This document shows, piece by piece, positions 36,069-45,225 of a stretch of DNA of 64,000 nucleotides. The stretch lies in NCBI RefSeq assembly GCF_035917575.1, contig NZ_CP109090.1, positions 2,914,001-2,978,000 on the forward strand. The letters run 5' to 3'. Made by a program: the position numbers and the translations under genes. Source of the DNA: Streptomyces sp. NBC_01788 (GTDB lineage Bacteria; Actinomycetota; Actinomycetes; Streptomycetales; Streptomycetaceae). Below the pieces are notes generated by a model that was not told where the DNA came from, searched no databases, and saw nothing but the letters and a program-made list of their open reading frames with translations. Numbering within the stretch: position 1 is the stretch's first letter; every line of letters begins with the position of its first letter.

Positions 36069-36992
36069 TCACCCGCCGGGGGGAACGGCCACGAACGCCT
36101 CCTTGGGTGTGGTGGTCGGCGCGTAACGCGCGGGGTCCGTCGTCGTGGGCACGAGGTCCTTGTGGATGGCCTTGGCGATGTTCTGGATGGTGGTGACGCC
36201 GTAGTTCATGGTGCTGTTGTCCTGGGTGAGCACCGTGATCATGTAGTCGCGGCCGGTGCCCTTGAAGGTGCCGACACTGTGCACCCGCCAGCCGTGCGTG
36301 GCGCGCGACAGCCAGCCGTTCTTGACGTGCACGGCGACGGAGGACGGCGCCCCGGCGGGCGTGCCCCAGCGCTGGGAGGCGACGACCTGGCCCATGAGCT
36401 TGAGGATGTAGTCGCGGGAGTTGTCGCTGAGTACCGAGTTCTTGGCCGTGATCAGCCCGAGCAGCTTCTGCTCGTCACGCACGGTGATCTGGGTCAGGCC
36501 CCAGTAACCGTTCGCGCCGGGCTTGGTCTGGGTCATGCCGGCCGCGCTGAGGAAGCCCTTCACCTTCGTCACGCCGAGCTGCTTCCACAGGGTGGAGGTG
36601 GCGTCGTTGTCCGACTTGGTGATCATGGCCTTGGCGAGGGTCGTCTCGCGGGCGGTGAGGTAGCGGTTGTGTTTCTTGGCGTCCCACAGCAGGGTGGCGA
36701 GGACGGTGACCTTGACGACGCTGGCCGAGTCGTAGGCGGTCGACTGGCGCAGCGTGCAGGTCGTGTCGGTGGTGCGGTCGCGCAGACCGACGGCGACGGT
36801 GCCCTTGCGGTCCTTCATCGCCGCGGTGATGTCCTTCTCCAACTTGGCTGCCAGGCCCGCCTTGCCGGACGTGCAGCTGACCGTGGGTGTGGCGGCCGCG
36901 GCGGGCGTCGCGGCGGCCACGCAGGGAATCAGCATCCCGGCGCCCACGCCCGCCGCGAGCACTCTGGCGCGTCGGGTTGTTGAGTGAGTCAT
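36069..36992 (-). CDS. Secreted class-A beta-lactamase-fold protein
   Basis: 307 aa from the ATG at 36992. An arginine-rich signal (THSTTRRARVLAAGVGAGMLIP...) ends near residue 35. The serine beta-lactamase/penicillin-interacting fold shows SVVK (Ser91, Lys94), SDN (127-129) and KNG (224-226) instead of the usual KTG. The GNWW/Glu166 element of true class-A lactamases is not evident, so it may be a D,D-peptidase-like or inactive relative rather than a resistance enzyme. A Pro/Thr-rich C-terminal tail (TTTDPARYAPTTTPKEAF) could tether it in the wall. Confidence 0.82.
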   Translation of the reverse strand: MTHSTTRRARVLAAGVGAGMLIPCVAAATPAAAATPTVSCTSGKAGLAAKLEKDITAAMKDRKGTVAVGLRDRTTDTTCTLRQSTAYDSASVVKVTVLATLLWDAKKHNRYLTARETTLAKAMITKSDNDATSTLWKQLGVTKVKGFLSAAGMTQTKPGANGYWGLTQITVRDEQKLLGLITAKNSVLSDNSRDYILKLMGQVVASQRWGTPAGAPSSVAVHVKNGWLSRATHGWRVHSVGTFKGTGRDYMITVLTQDNSTMNYGVTTIQNIAKAIHKDLVPTTTDPARYAPTTTPKEAFVAVPPGG

Positions 36993-37119
36993 GTCCAGTT
37001 GACGTACGGACTCTGACAAAAGGTTGCGCGAGTTGGCCGAGATTTGACTGGTCGTTACCCGAACGCAGTCAGGGACTCGCGCACACGAGCACGAGCCCCT
37101 TTCCGGTTTCGCCGCGGCC

Positions 37120-38805
37120 TCAGTCCAGATGCGTGGGCGCGAACATCCGCAGGACGGCGGGGAGGACGACGACCGAAGGACCCTGCTCGGCAAGGGCGTT
37201 CGCCAGGTCGGCCGCCAGGGTCTCGGGGGTCGTGCGCACGCCCGGGACGCCGAAGGATTCCGCCAGGGCCACGTAGTCGGGGCGGGTGAGCTCCGTGGCC
37301 GTGGCCTGGCCGAACGCGTCGGTCATGTACTCGCGGAGGATGCCGTAGCCGCCGTCGTCGACGATCAGCCAGGTGACGTCGAGGCCGTACTGGCGGGCGG
37401 TGGCCAGTTCCGCGATCGAGTACAGCGCGCCGCCGTCGCCCGACACCGCCAGGACCGGGCGGGTGCGGTCCGCGGCCGCGGCCCCGAGCGCCGCCGGGAA
37501 GCCGTAGCCGAGGCCGCCCGCGCCCTGGGCCGAGTGCATGGTGTTGGGGGACTTAGCGTCGAAGGCCGACCAGGCCCAGTACGCCAGGATCGTCATGTCC
37601 CAGAAGGACGGCGAGCCGGCGGGCAGGGCGCGGCGGACGGACGCCAGCACGTCCTGCTCCAGGGTGAGTTCCTGGGCGGCGATCCGGTCGCGGACCTTGG
37701 CAAGGACCTCGCGCACGCGGTCGGCGGCGCCCTCGTCGGCGCGCTCGTCCACGGTCTCCAGCAGGGCCTGGAGGGCCAGGCGGGCGTCGGCGTGGATGCC
37801 GAGCGCCGGGTGGTTGGACTCCAGCTTGCCGAGGTCGGCCTCGATCTGGATCACGCGGCCGCGCGGCTTGAACGTGTGGTAGTTGGAGGAGAGTTCGCCG
37901 AGGCCCGAGCCGATGACGAGCAGCACGTCGGCGTCCTCGAGGAAGTCCGTGGTGTGCCGGTCCTCCAGCCAGGACTGGAGGGACAGCGGGTGCTCCCAGG
38001 GGAAGGCGCCCTTGCCGCCGAAGGTCGTGACGACGGGGGCGTTCAGCCGCTCCGCGAGGGCCAGCAGCTTGCCGGACGCGTCGGCGCGGACCACCCCTCC
38101 GCCCGCGATGATCGCCGGGCGGGCGGCCCCGGACAGCAGGCCGGCCGCCACCGCGGTGAGTTCGGGACGCGGGACCAGTTCCTCCGGGGTGGCGTCCAGG
38201 GCCGTCACCACCGGCAGGCTCGTCGGTTCGAGGAGCACGTCCTGCGGGATCTCCACCCACACGGGCCCGTGCGGGACCGTCAGCGCCGACTTCCAGGCGG
38301 CCGCGATGGCGGAGGGGATCTGCGACTGGGTGCGGACCGTGTGGACCGACTTCACCACACCGCGGAACGAGGCGGCCTGGTCGGGCAGTTCGTGCAGGTA
38401 GCCGTGGCGGCCGCCGCCGAGCCCGGCCGTCGGGATCTGGCTGCTGATGGCCAGGACGGGGGCGGAGGCCGACGCCGCCTCCTGGAGCGCCGCGAGCGAG
38501 GTCAGCGCTCCCGGGCCGGTCGACAGCAGCAGCGGCGCGGCCTCACCGGTGATCCGGCCGTAGGCGTCGGCGGCGAAGCCGGCGTTGTTCTCCACCCGCA
38601 GGCCGACGTACGTCAGCTCCGACCGGCGCAGCGCGTCGAACATGCCGAGGGCGTGCTGTCCCGGCAGGCCGAAGACGGTCGTCGCGCCCAGCCCGGCCAG
38701 GGTCTCCACGACCAGGTCTCCGCCGTTGCGGCCGGGGGGAGGGTTCAGGGCGGCCTCCGTCTGCTCGGGTGTCGGGCGGAGCACCAGGTCGTGGTCGTGC
38801 GTCAC
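37120..38805 (-). CDS. ThDP-dependent decarboxylase/synthase, possibly 2-ketoarginine decarboxylase-like
   Basis: 561 aa from the GTG at 38805, five bases after the ureohydrolase stop, so coupled to it. It has the three-domain fold of acetolactate synthase-type enzymes: the catalytic glutamate is E72 in LRVENNAGFAADAYGRITG, a central FAD/ADP-like domain carries PAIIAGGGVVRADASG, and the ThDP motif is GDGGALYSIAELATA ending VDDGGYG, where the usual Asn pair is Asp-Asp-Gly. Generic naming would be acetolactate synthase. Its length and pairing with a ureohydrolase suggest a decarboxylase in arginine or guanidino catabolism (AruI is about this size); inference only. Confidence 0.75.
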   Translation of the reverse strand: MTHDHDLVLRPTPEQTEAALNPPPGRNGGDLVVETLAGLGATTVFGLPGQHALGMFDALRRSELTYVGLRVENNAGFAADAYGRITGEAAPLLLSTGPGALTSLAALQEAASASAPVLAISSQIPTAGLGGGRHGYLHELPDQAASFRGVVKSVHTVRTQSQIPSAIAAAWKSALTVPHGPVWVEIPQDVLLEPTSLPVVTALDATPEELVPRPELTAVAAGLLSGAARPAIIAGGGVVRADASGKLLALAERLNAPVVTTFGGKGAFPWEHPLSLQSWLEDRHTTDFLEDADVLLVIGSGLGELSSNYHTFKPRGRVIQIEADLGKLESNHPALGIHADARLALQALLETVDERADEGAADRVREVLAKVRDRIAAQELTLEQDVLASVRRALPAGSPSFWDMTILAYWAWSAFDAKSPNTMHSAQGAGGLGYGFPAALGAAAADRTRPVLAVSGDGGALYSIAELATARQYGLDVTWLIVDDGGYGILREYMTDAFGQATATELTRPDYVALAESFGVPGVRTTPETLAADLANALAEQGPSVVVLPAVLRMFAPTHLD

Positions 38806-38810
38806 TTCGC

Positions 38811-39782
38811 TTACGCGTCCTTCCGGGCCGCCGCGATCTGGCGGGCCATGATCGTGGTCAGTTCGTACGCCGTGTGCGAGGCGGCCACCGAGGTGATCTC
38901 GGCGTGGTCGTACGCCGGGGCCACCTCGACGACGTCGGCGGAGACCAGGTTGCAGGAGGCCAGGCCGCGCAGGATCTCCAGCAGTTCGCGGGAGGTCATG
39001 CCGCCCGCCTCGGGGGTGCCGGTGCCGGGCGCGTGCGCCGGGTCGAGGCAGTCGATGTCGATGGAGATGTACAGCGGGCGGTCGCCGATGCGCTGGCGGA
39101 GCTGGTCGGCCACCTCGTCGGCGCCGCGGCGGTAGACGTCGGCGGAGGTGACGATGCCGAAGCCCATCTTCTCGTCGTCGGTGAGGTCCTGCTTGCCGTA
39201 CAGCGGGCCGCGGGTGCCGACGTGGGAGAGCGCCTCGGTGTCGAGGATGCCCTCCTCCACCGCCCGCCGGAACGGGGTGCCGTGCGTGTACTCGGCGCCG
39301 AAGTAGGTGTCCCAGGTGTCGAGGTGGGCGTCGAAGTGGAGCAGCGCGACCGGGCCGTGCTTCTTGGCGACGGACCGCAGCAGCGGCAGCGCGATGGTGT
39401 GGTCGCCGCCGAGGGTCATCAACCGGGCGCCGGTGCCGAGGAGTTCGTCGGCGGCGGCCTCCATCGTCTCGACGGCCTCGTTGATGTTGAACGGGTTCAC
39501 GGCGATGTCGCCGCCGTCCGCGACCTGGGCGAGGGCGAAGGGGGAGGCGTCCTGCGCCGGGTTGTAGGGGCGCAGCAGCCGGGACGCCTCGCGGATAGCG
39601 TTGCCGCCGAAGCGGGCGCCCGGCCGGTACGAGACGCCGGAGTCGAACGGCACACCCACGACGGCGACGTCGGCGGTGCCCACCTCGTCGAGGCGGGGCA
39701 GCCGGGCGAAGGTCGCGGGGCCGGCGTACCGCGGGACGCGGGAGGAGTCGACGGGACCGCGGGGCGTCTCGGTGCTGCTCAT
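38811..39782 (-). CDS. speB: Agmatinase-family ureohydrolase (agmatinase or guanidinobutyrase)
   Basis: 323 aa from the ATG at 39782 behind AGAAGG. It hydrolyses a guanidino compound to urea plus an amine or amino acid. All Mn ligands are present: His128 (GGDHT), Asp151, His153 and Asp155 (DAHLDTWD), Asp242 and Asp244 ([19 protein letters not shown]). This branch covers both agmatinase and 4-guanidinobutyrase, and motifs cannot separate them. It lies between a sodium symporter gene upstream and the ThDP enzyme downstream, so the three probably form one operon (gaps 56 and 5 bp). The symbol follows the common annotation and is provisional. Confidence 0.9.
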   Translation of the reverse strand: MSSTETPRGPVDSSRVPRYAGPATFARLPRLDEVGTADVAVVGVPFDSGVSYRPGARFGGNAIREASRLLRPYNPAQDASPFALAQVADGGDIAVNPFNINEAVETMEAAADELLGTGARLMTLGGDHTIALPLLRSVAKKHGPVALLHFDAHLDTWDTYFGAEYTHGTPFRRAVEEGILDTEALSHVGTRGPLYGKQDLTDDEKMGFGIVTSADVYRRGADEVADQLRQRIGDRPLYISIDIDCLDPAHAPGTGTPEAGGMTSRELLEILRGLASCNLVSADVVEVAPAYDHAEITSVAASHTAYELTTIMARQIAAARKDA

Positions 39783-39838
39783 GGCGAAATGCCTTCTTTC
39801 TTGCGCTTCGTCGCGTATGTGATGACTCGTGATCGACT

Positions 39839-41299
39839 CTACTGGTGAGCGGGGGCCGGTTCGGACGCGAGTTCGGGGGTGCGCCCGGCGAGCCGCTCGC
39901 GCCAGGCGGCGAGGACGGCCGCGTCGGTCGGCTTGGTCGCCAGGGAGACGATGACGTAGGCGGCCAGGGAGGACAACAGGCCGTAGTAGACGGGCTCGTT
40001 GGCGAGGATGCCGAAGGTCGCCATGAGGCCGATGACCGCGACGCCACCGACGATCACGGAGGCGAGGGCGCCGTGCGCGGTGCCGCGCTTCCACAGCAGT
40101 CCGCCGAGGATCGGCACGAGCAGCCCGCCGACGAGCAGGTTGTAGGCGACGGTCAGCGCCTCGACGACGTTGTTGAGCGCGATGGCGGTGCAGATCACGC
40201 CGACGCCCATGATCAGGATGAAGACGCGGTTGCCCTTGACCTCGTCGTGCGCCTCCCCGTCGCGGCGGACGGCGCCGCGCAGCCGGGACCAGATGTCGTT
40301 GTTGGCGACGGTGGCGCAGGCGATCAGCGCGCCGGAGGAGGTGGACATCACCGCGGCCAGCGCGGCGGCGAGCACAAGGCCGCGGACACCGATGGGCAGG
40401 TCGTCCTTGACGATGGTGGCGAAGGCGTCGTCGGCGCTGCCGAGGTTGGGGTACAGCACCTTGGCGGCGGTGCCGATGACCGCGCCGGCGATCGCGTAGA
40501 CCAGGCAGTAGGTGCCGGCGACGGTGCCGCCCCACTTGGCGGTGGTGTCGCTGCGGGCGGTGAACACGCGCTGCCAGATGTCCTGGCCGATCAGCATGCC
40601 GAAGGTGTAGATCAGGACGTACGTGAAGATCGTCTCGCCGCCGATGCCCAGCGGGTCGAAGTAGGAGGTCGGCAGCTTGGCCTTCATCTCGCTGAAGCCG
40701 CCCGCCTTGACGACGGCGATGGGCAGCAGCAGGAGCAGCACGCCGATCGTCTTCACCACGAACTGCACCATGTCGGTCAGCGTGATGGACCACATGCCGC
40801 CGAGGGTGGAGTAGGCCACGACGATCGCGCCGCCGAGGATGATCGCGACGGTGCGGTTCAGGTCGAACAGCACGTCGAAGATCGTGGCGTACGCGATGGT
40901 GGAGGTCACCGCCAGCATCAGGGTGTACGCCCACATCACGACGCCCGAGATGATGCCGGCCCGGCCGCCGTAGCGCAGGTCGAGCATCTCGGAGACGGTG
41001 TAGACCTTCAGCCGGGCGATGCGGGCGGAGAAGAAGACCGAGAGGGCGAGGATTCCGAGGCCGATGGTGAAGACCATCCAGGCACCGGAGAGGCCGTACT
41101 TGTAGCCGAGGCCCACGCCGCCGATGGTGGAGGCGCCGCCGAGGACGATCGCCGCCATCGTGCCGGAGTACATCGCGGGGCCCAGGCGGCGGCCCGCGAC
41201 CAGGAACTCGCTCTTGGACTTGGCGCGGCGCATGCCCCACCAGCCCATGGCCAGCATGCCGGCGAGATAGACGACGATCACTGTGTAGTCGACGGCCAT
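39839..41299 (-). CDS. Sodium:solute symporter (SSS family)
   Basis: 486 aa from the ATG at 41299, which has an excellent ribosome site (GAAGGAGGG). About 13 membrane helices with the SSS pattern: [20 protein letters not shown] start, [35 protein letters not shown], and the Na-site-like [19 protein letters not shown]. Imports a substrate with sodium; given the neighbours, a guanidino compound, amino acid or polyamine is the likely cargo. First gene of the putative symporter-ureohydrolase-ThDP operon, divergent from a PucR regulator 211 bp away. Confidence 0.92.
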   Translation of the reverse strand: MAVDYTVIVVYLAGMLAMGWWGMRRAKSKSEFLVAGRRLGPAMYSGTMAAIVLGGASTIGGVGLGYKYGLSGAWMVFTIGLGILALSVFFSARIARLKVYTVSEMLDLRYGGRAGIISGVVMWAYTLMLAVTSTIAYATIFDVLFDLNRTVAIILGGAIVVAYSTLGGMWSITLTDMVQFVVKTIGVLLLLLPIAVVKAGGFSEMKAKLPTSYFDPLGIGGETIFTYVLIYTFGMLIGQDIWQRVFTARSDTTAKWGGTVAGTYCLVYAIAGAVIGTAAKVLYPNLGSADDAFATIVKDDLPIGVRGLVLAAALAAVMSTSSGALIACATVANNDIWSRLRGAVRRDGEAHDEVKGNRVFILIMGVGVICTAIALNNVVEALTVAYNLLVGGLLVPILGGLLWKRGTAHGALASVIVGGVAVIGLMATFGILANEPVYYGLLSSLAAYVIVSLATKPTDAAVLAAWRERLAGRTPELASEPAPAHQ

Positions 41300-41510
41300 G
41301 TGGGGCCCTCCTTCGCGCACATCCGGGCGGCGGTGTCGTGCAGATGTATGGGGTCGTGCAGATACGTGGGGGTGAGGCTCGGCAAGGGCTCGCGGGGACA
41401 TCGCCCGTACCCGTGGCTGCCAGCCCCCTAGACACTAGGTGGCCGAAAAGCGACTGCGAAGTGTACTTTTCATCCATTCGAGTCGCGACGGTATGGAGGG
41501 AATGCACATC

Positions 41511-43448
41511 GTGCCGGATGTACCTGTCCCCCTGGCCCCAGCCGTCCCACCGACCCCACCGATCCCGCTGTCCGCCCTGCTGGCCCGGGAGGACCTCGCG
41601 CTGCGCCGGATCGCCGGCCCGGCCGGCCCGGACACCGCGATCCACTGGGCGCACACCTCGGAGATGGCCGACCCCTACCCGTACCTGCTGGGCGGCGAGC
41701 TGCTGCTGACGGCCGGCGTCCATGTCACCCCGGCGGACGCCACCGGGGCGTACTTCGACACCTACGTCTCCCGGGTGGCGGCGGCGGGCGGCGCGGCCAT
41801 CGGCTTCGGCCTGGCGCCGGTGCACGACACGGTGCCGCCCGCCCTGGTGGCGGCCTGCGAGGCCCACGGCCTGCCGCTGCTCGAAGTCCCGCCGCAGACC
41901 ACCTTCTCCGGCGTCGCGCGCGCGGTCTGGCAGCTGATGGCGCAGGCCCGGCTGGCCGAACTGCGCCGCGTCACGGAGGCGCAGCAGCGGCTCGCGGCCG
42001 CCGCGTCCCGCCCCCACCCCGTCCCCTCCGTGCTGCGCCAGCTGGCCCAGCGCCTGTCCGGCTGGGGGGTCCTGTACGGCCCGGACGGCACGGCGATCGC
42101 CTCGGCGGGCCGGGCCCCGCACGAGACGGCCCGCCAGGCGCTTGCCCACCTGACGGACGTGGTCCGCCCGGCCCCGACGACCATGGCATCACCGGGGACG
42201 ACCGTCCGCACGCCTCCGCCGTGTCCTACGACCCCGCCGGGGGCGGCCGTCCGGACGCCCCCTCCGTCTGCCACGACCCCGCAGGGGACGACCGGCCGGA
42301 CAGCCTCGCCGACTCCTACGACCCCGCCGGGCACGACCGGCCGGACGCACCCACCGTCTGCCACAACCCCGCCCGGCACGACCGTCCGGGCACCCTCGCC
42401 GTCTCCCACGACCCCACCGGGCACGACCGTCCGGGCACCCTCGCCCTCTCCTGCGACCCCACCGGGCACGACCGTCCGGGCACCCTCGCCCTCTCCTGCG
42501 ACCCCACCGGGCACGACCGGCCGGACACCCCCGCCGTCTCCCCCGGCCCCGGTCGGCCGGCCCATCGCGGCAGCCGTTCCCGTCGCCGCCCGGCCCGTTC
42601 CCGTCGCCGCCCGGCCCGTTCCCGTCGCCGCCCGGCCCGTTCCCTCCTCCGCCACCGACACCGTCGCCGGCAGCCATCTCGCCGCCTACGCCCTCGGCGC
42701 CGGGCAGGGCTTCGTGCTCGGAGTCGCCTCACCGCACCGCGAACCCGGGGACCACACCATCGCGTCCGTGGCCGCCGTGCTGCTCTCGCTGCTCACCGGC
42801 GAGCACCGCAGCGGTACGGGGGCGGCCCGGTCCTCGGCGCTGGTGCGGGTGCTGCTGGGCGCGCCGCCCGAGGAGGTGGCGCCGCTGCTCGGGACCGGAC
42901 GGTGGGTCGTCGTGCACGCTCGGCCGGACACCCAGGCGGCCGACGCCGTGGCTGCCTCCGCGCTCGGCGCCGCCCTGGGCTCGGCCCTGGTCGACCTCAC
43001 CGACGGGGTCGTACGGGTCCTGCTGCCCGCCGAGCGGGAGCCGGGACCACAGCCCGGCTGGGCCCTCGGGGTGAGCACCGCCGTCGGCCCCGGCGACTGG
43101 ACGACGGCCGACGCCCAGGCGGCCCGCGCCCTGGCCCGCGCCCGCGCCACCCGCACCGCGCTGGTCGGCCACGGCACCCGCCCCGGCCTGGCCGACCTGC
43201 TCCCGCGGGACGAGGCCGACGCCCACGCCCAGGCCCTGCTCGCCCCGCTCGGCGCGACCCCCGCGCTCACCGAGACACTGCGCACCTGGCTCTCCCTGCA
43301 CGGCAGTTGGGACCGCACCGCGGTCGCCCTGTCCGTGCACCGCAACACCGTCCGCCAGCGCATCGCCCGCTGCGCCGCCCTCCTCGGCACCGACCTGGAC
43401 GACCCCGACGTCCGCATGGAGCTGTGGTTCGCCCTGCGGCGGGCGTGA
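41511..43448 (+). CDS. PucR-family regulator with an internal repeat linker
   Basis: 645 aa from the GTG at 41511 (GGAGGG 10 nt upstream); ATGs at 41493 and 41502 are in frame but badly spaced. Residues about 20-150 are the PucR domain ([32 protein letters not shown]), then a small GAF-like stretch, a C-terminal regulator core and the HTH ([35 protein letters not shown]). Between them, residues 227-346 are eight copies of a 15-residue Pro/Thr unit and about 357-377 three copies of PVAARPV, clear in-frame minisatellites. It probably regulates the divergent symporter operon. Confidence 0.88.
   Translation: MPDVPVPLAPAVPPTPPIPLSALLAREDLALRRIAGPAGPDTAIHWAHTSEMADPYPYLLGGELLLTAGVHVTPADATGAYFDTYVSRVAAAGGAAIGFGLAPVHDTVPPALVAACEAHGLPLLEVPPQTTFSGVARAVWQLMAQARLAELRRVTEAQQRLAAAASRPHPVPSVLRQLAQRLSGWGVLYGPDGTAIASAGRAPHETARQALAHLTDVVRPAPTTMASPGTTVRTPPPCPTTPPGAAVRTPPPSATTPQGTTGRTASPTPTTPPGTTGRTHPPSATTPPGTTVRAPSPSPTTPPGTTVRAPSPSPATPPGTTVRAPSPSPATPPGTTGRTPPPSPPAPVGRPIAAAVPVAARPVPVAARPVPVAARPVPSSATDTVAGSHLAAYALGAGQGFVLGVASPHREPGDHTIASVAAVLLSLLTGEHRSGTGAARSSALVRVLLGAPPEEVAPLLGTGRWVVVHARPDTQAADAVAASALGAALGSALVDLTDGVVRVLLPAEREPGPQPGWALGVSTAVGPGDWTTADAQAARALARARATRTALVGHGTRPGLADLLPRDEADAHAQALLAPLGATPALTETLRTWLSLHGSWDRTAVALSVHRNTVRQRIARCAALLGTDLDDPDVRMELWFALRRA
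42189..42548 (+). repeat. 45-bp coding minisatellite in the PucR gene
   Basis: Eight head-to-tail units of 45 bp, each encoding 15 residues of the type [15 protein letters not shown]; central units are nearly identical, outer ones are degenerate. All changes keep the frame. Confidence 0.9.
42579..42641 (+). repeat. Three identical 21-bp repeats in the PucR gene
   Basis: CCCGTCGCCGCCCGGCCCGT plus one T, three times, encoding PVAARPV three times. Follows the 45-bp array by 30 bp. Confidence 0.9.
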
Positions 43449-43501
43449 CCCGCGTCCCAGCGGCCGGGACATCGGCGACGCGAACAGAGAGCTGCACCAC
43501 A

Positions 43502-44299
43502 ATGGGAGCCATGCCGATACCCGGGACACCCAGCCGCGCCGAGCTCGTCGACCACCTCGTGAGGACCCGTATCGCCGGGGACGTCGCCACCCCTCGCGAG
43601 AACAACCTCTCCCACTACCGCAAGCTCGCGAACGGCGACCGCCACTTCTGGTTCGGTCTGGAGCTCGGCGACCGCTGGAGCGACGAGCAGGACGTGCTGG
43701 CGGTGATGGCGGAGCGCGTCGGTGTCATCGACGACCCGGAGCACCGCTACGGCCAGGACACCATCGACCCCGAACTGACCGTCGACGCCCTGGAGCGGAT
43801 GGCCGGCCGGCTGCGCAAGGCCGCCGACAGCAGTCAGCGGGTGCTGTTCGCGACCGGTCACCCCGGCGGCCTGCTCGACGTGCACCGCGCCACCGCCGCC
43901 GCCCTGCGCGCCGCCGGCTGCGAGATCGTGGTGATCCCGGACGGGCTCCAGACGGACGAGGGATACGTCATGCAGTTCGCGGACGTGGCCGTGCTGGAGC
44001 ACGGCGCCACCCTGTGGCACACGCACTCCGGCGAGCCGATGCGGGCCATCCTCACCGGCCTGGAGCGCGAGGGCCGGCGGCTGCCCGACCTGGTCGTCGC
44101 CGACCACGGCTGGGCGGGATACGCCGGTCAGCACGGCGTGGACTCGGTCGGCTACGCCGACTGCAACGACCCGGCCCTCTTCGTCGCCGAGGCCGAGGGC
44201 ACCGTCCAGGTGACCGTGCCGCTCGACGACCATGTGGTCAGCCCCCGGTACTACGACCCGATGACGGCGTACCTGCTGGACCAGGCGGGTCTGGGCTAG
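43502..44299 (+). CDS. Conserved actinobacterial protein, function unknown
   Basis: 265 aa from the ATG at 43502; a second ATG at 43511 is possible and neither has a strong site. Not assigned to a family with confidence. A soluble alpha/beta protein: FATGHPGGLLDVHRATAAALRAAGCEIVVIPDG looks like a Rossmann-type unit, followed by conserved acid/His clusters (DGLQTDEGYV, LWHTHSGEPM, LVVADHGWAGYAGQHGVDSVGYADCNDPALF), which could bind a metal; such proteins have been labelled phosphatases without proof that I know of. It follows the PucR gene by 53 bp and may be cotranscribed. Confidence 0.7.
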   Translation: MGAMPIPGTPSRAELVDHLVRTRIAGDVATPRENNLSHYRKLANGDRHFWFGLELGDRWSDEQDVLAVMAERVGVIDDPEHRYGQDTIDPELTVDALERMAGRLRKAADSSQRVLFATGHPGGLLDVHRATAAALRAAGCEIVVIPDGLQTDEGYVMQFADVAVLEHGATLWHTHSGEPMRAILTGLEREGRRLPDLVVADHGWAGYAGQHGVDSVGYADCNDPALFVAEAEGTVQVTVPLDDHVVSPRYYDPMTAYLLDQAGLG

Positions 44300-44314
44300 G
44301 GCGCTCGTGCCGGA

Positions 44315-45211
44315 TCAGGTCGGCGGGGCGTTCTCGGACCGGGGTACGCGGACCACGCCCTCCTGGATCACCGAGATCGCCAGCCGGCCGTCCTGGGTGT
44401 AGATGCGGGCCTGGCCGAGGCCGCGCCCACCGTGCGCGGAGGGGGACTCCTGGTCGTAGAGCAGCCACTCGTCGGCCCGGAACGGCCGGTGGAACCACAT
44501 CGCGTGGTCCAGCGAGGCCCCGACCACGTCGCCGACCGCCCAGCCGCCGCGGCCGTGCGCGAGCAGCACCGAGTCCAGCAGCGTCATGTCGGAGACGTAG
44601 GTGGCGAGGACGACGTGCAGGAGGGGCTGGTCGATATCCCCGTCGAGCTTGCCGTCGGCGCGGAACCACACCTGGGAGTGCGGCTCGCGCGGCTCGCCGA
44701 ACCTGCCGTACGGCGGCTCGTCGGCATAGCGCAGGTCGACGGCCTCGCGGGCCTCCAGGAACCGCTCCACGACCTCGCGCGGAAGGTGGCCGTAGCCGCG
44801 CATCCGCTCCCGCGAGGTGGGCAGGGTCTCCGGGTCCGGGGCGGGCGGCATGGGCGCCTGGTGGTCAAGGCCCTCCTCGTACGTCTGGAAGGACGCCGAG
44901 AGGTGGAAGACCGGCTGCCCGTGCTGGACCGCGACGACCCGGCGGGTGGTGAAGGAGCGGCCGTCGCGGATGCGGTCCACGGTGTAGACGATGGGCGCTC
45001 CCGGGTCGCCGGGGCGCAGGAAGTAGGCGTGCAGCGAGTGCGCGTGCCGGTCCGCGGGGACCGTGCGCCCCGCGGCGACCAGCGCCTGTGCCGCGACCTG
45101 CCCGCCGAAGACGCGCGGGACGACCGCGTGGCGGGACCGGCCGCGGAAGATGTCCCGCTCGATCCGCTCCAGGTCGAGCAGATCGAGCAGGGACCGAAGT
45201 GCCGGGTTCAT
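44315..45211 (-). CDS. tesB: Acyl-CoA thioesterase II
   Basis: 298 aa, double-hotdog TesB type. It hydrolyses medium- and long-chain acyl-CoA to free fatty acid and CoA. The protein opens SLLDLLDLERIERDIFRG, first hotdog with FGGQVAAQALVAAGRTV and HAYFLRPGDPGAPIVYTVDRIRDGRSFTTRRVVA, second hotdog with the catalytic Asp/Gln/Thr region ASLDHAMWFHRPFRADEWLLYD. Normal length. It follows the acyl-CoA dehydrogenase gene by 14 bp on the same strand and is probably cotranscribed, linking it to fatty-acid breakdown. The ATG is at 45211. Confidence 0.93.
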   Translation of the reverse strand: MNPALRSLLDLLDLERIERDIFRGRSRHAVVPRVFGGQVAAQALVAAGRTVPADRHAHSLHAYFLRPGDPGAPIVYTVDRIRDGRSFTTRRVVAVQHGQPVFHLSASFQTYEEGLDHQAPMPPAPDPETLPTSRERMRGYGHLPREVVERFLEAREAVDLRYADEPPYGRFGEPREPHSQVWFRADGKLDGDIDQPLLHVVLATYVSDMTLLDSVLLAHGRGGWAVGDVVGASLDHAMWFHRPFRADEWLLYDQESPSAHGGRGLGQARIYTQDGRLAISVIQEGVVRVPRSENAPPT

Positions 45212-45225
45212 GCGTCGGCCGTCCC

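Noticed and set aside
37120..40047. A single 975-codon frame covering the ThDP enzyme and antisense-like upstream sequence
   Set aside because: Only the last 561 codons look like protein; the front part is the ureohydrolase read in the wrong frame. The GTG at 38805 is the real start.
42189..42641. CRISPR array in the PucR gene
   Set aside because: Units are contiguous without spacers and lie in frame within a coding sequence; no cas genes.
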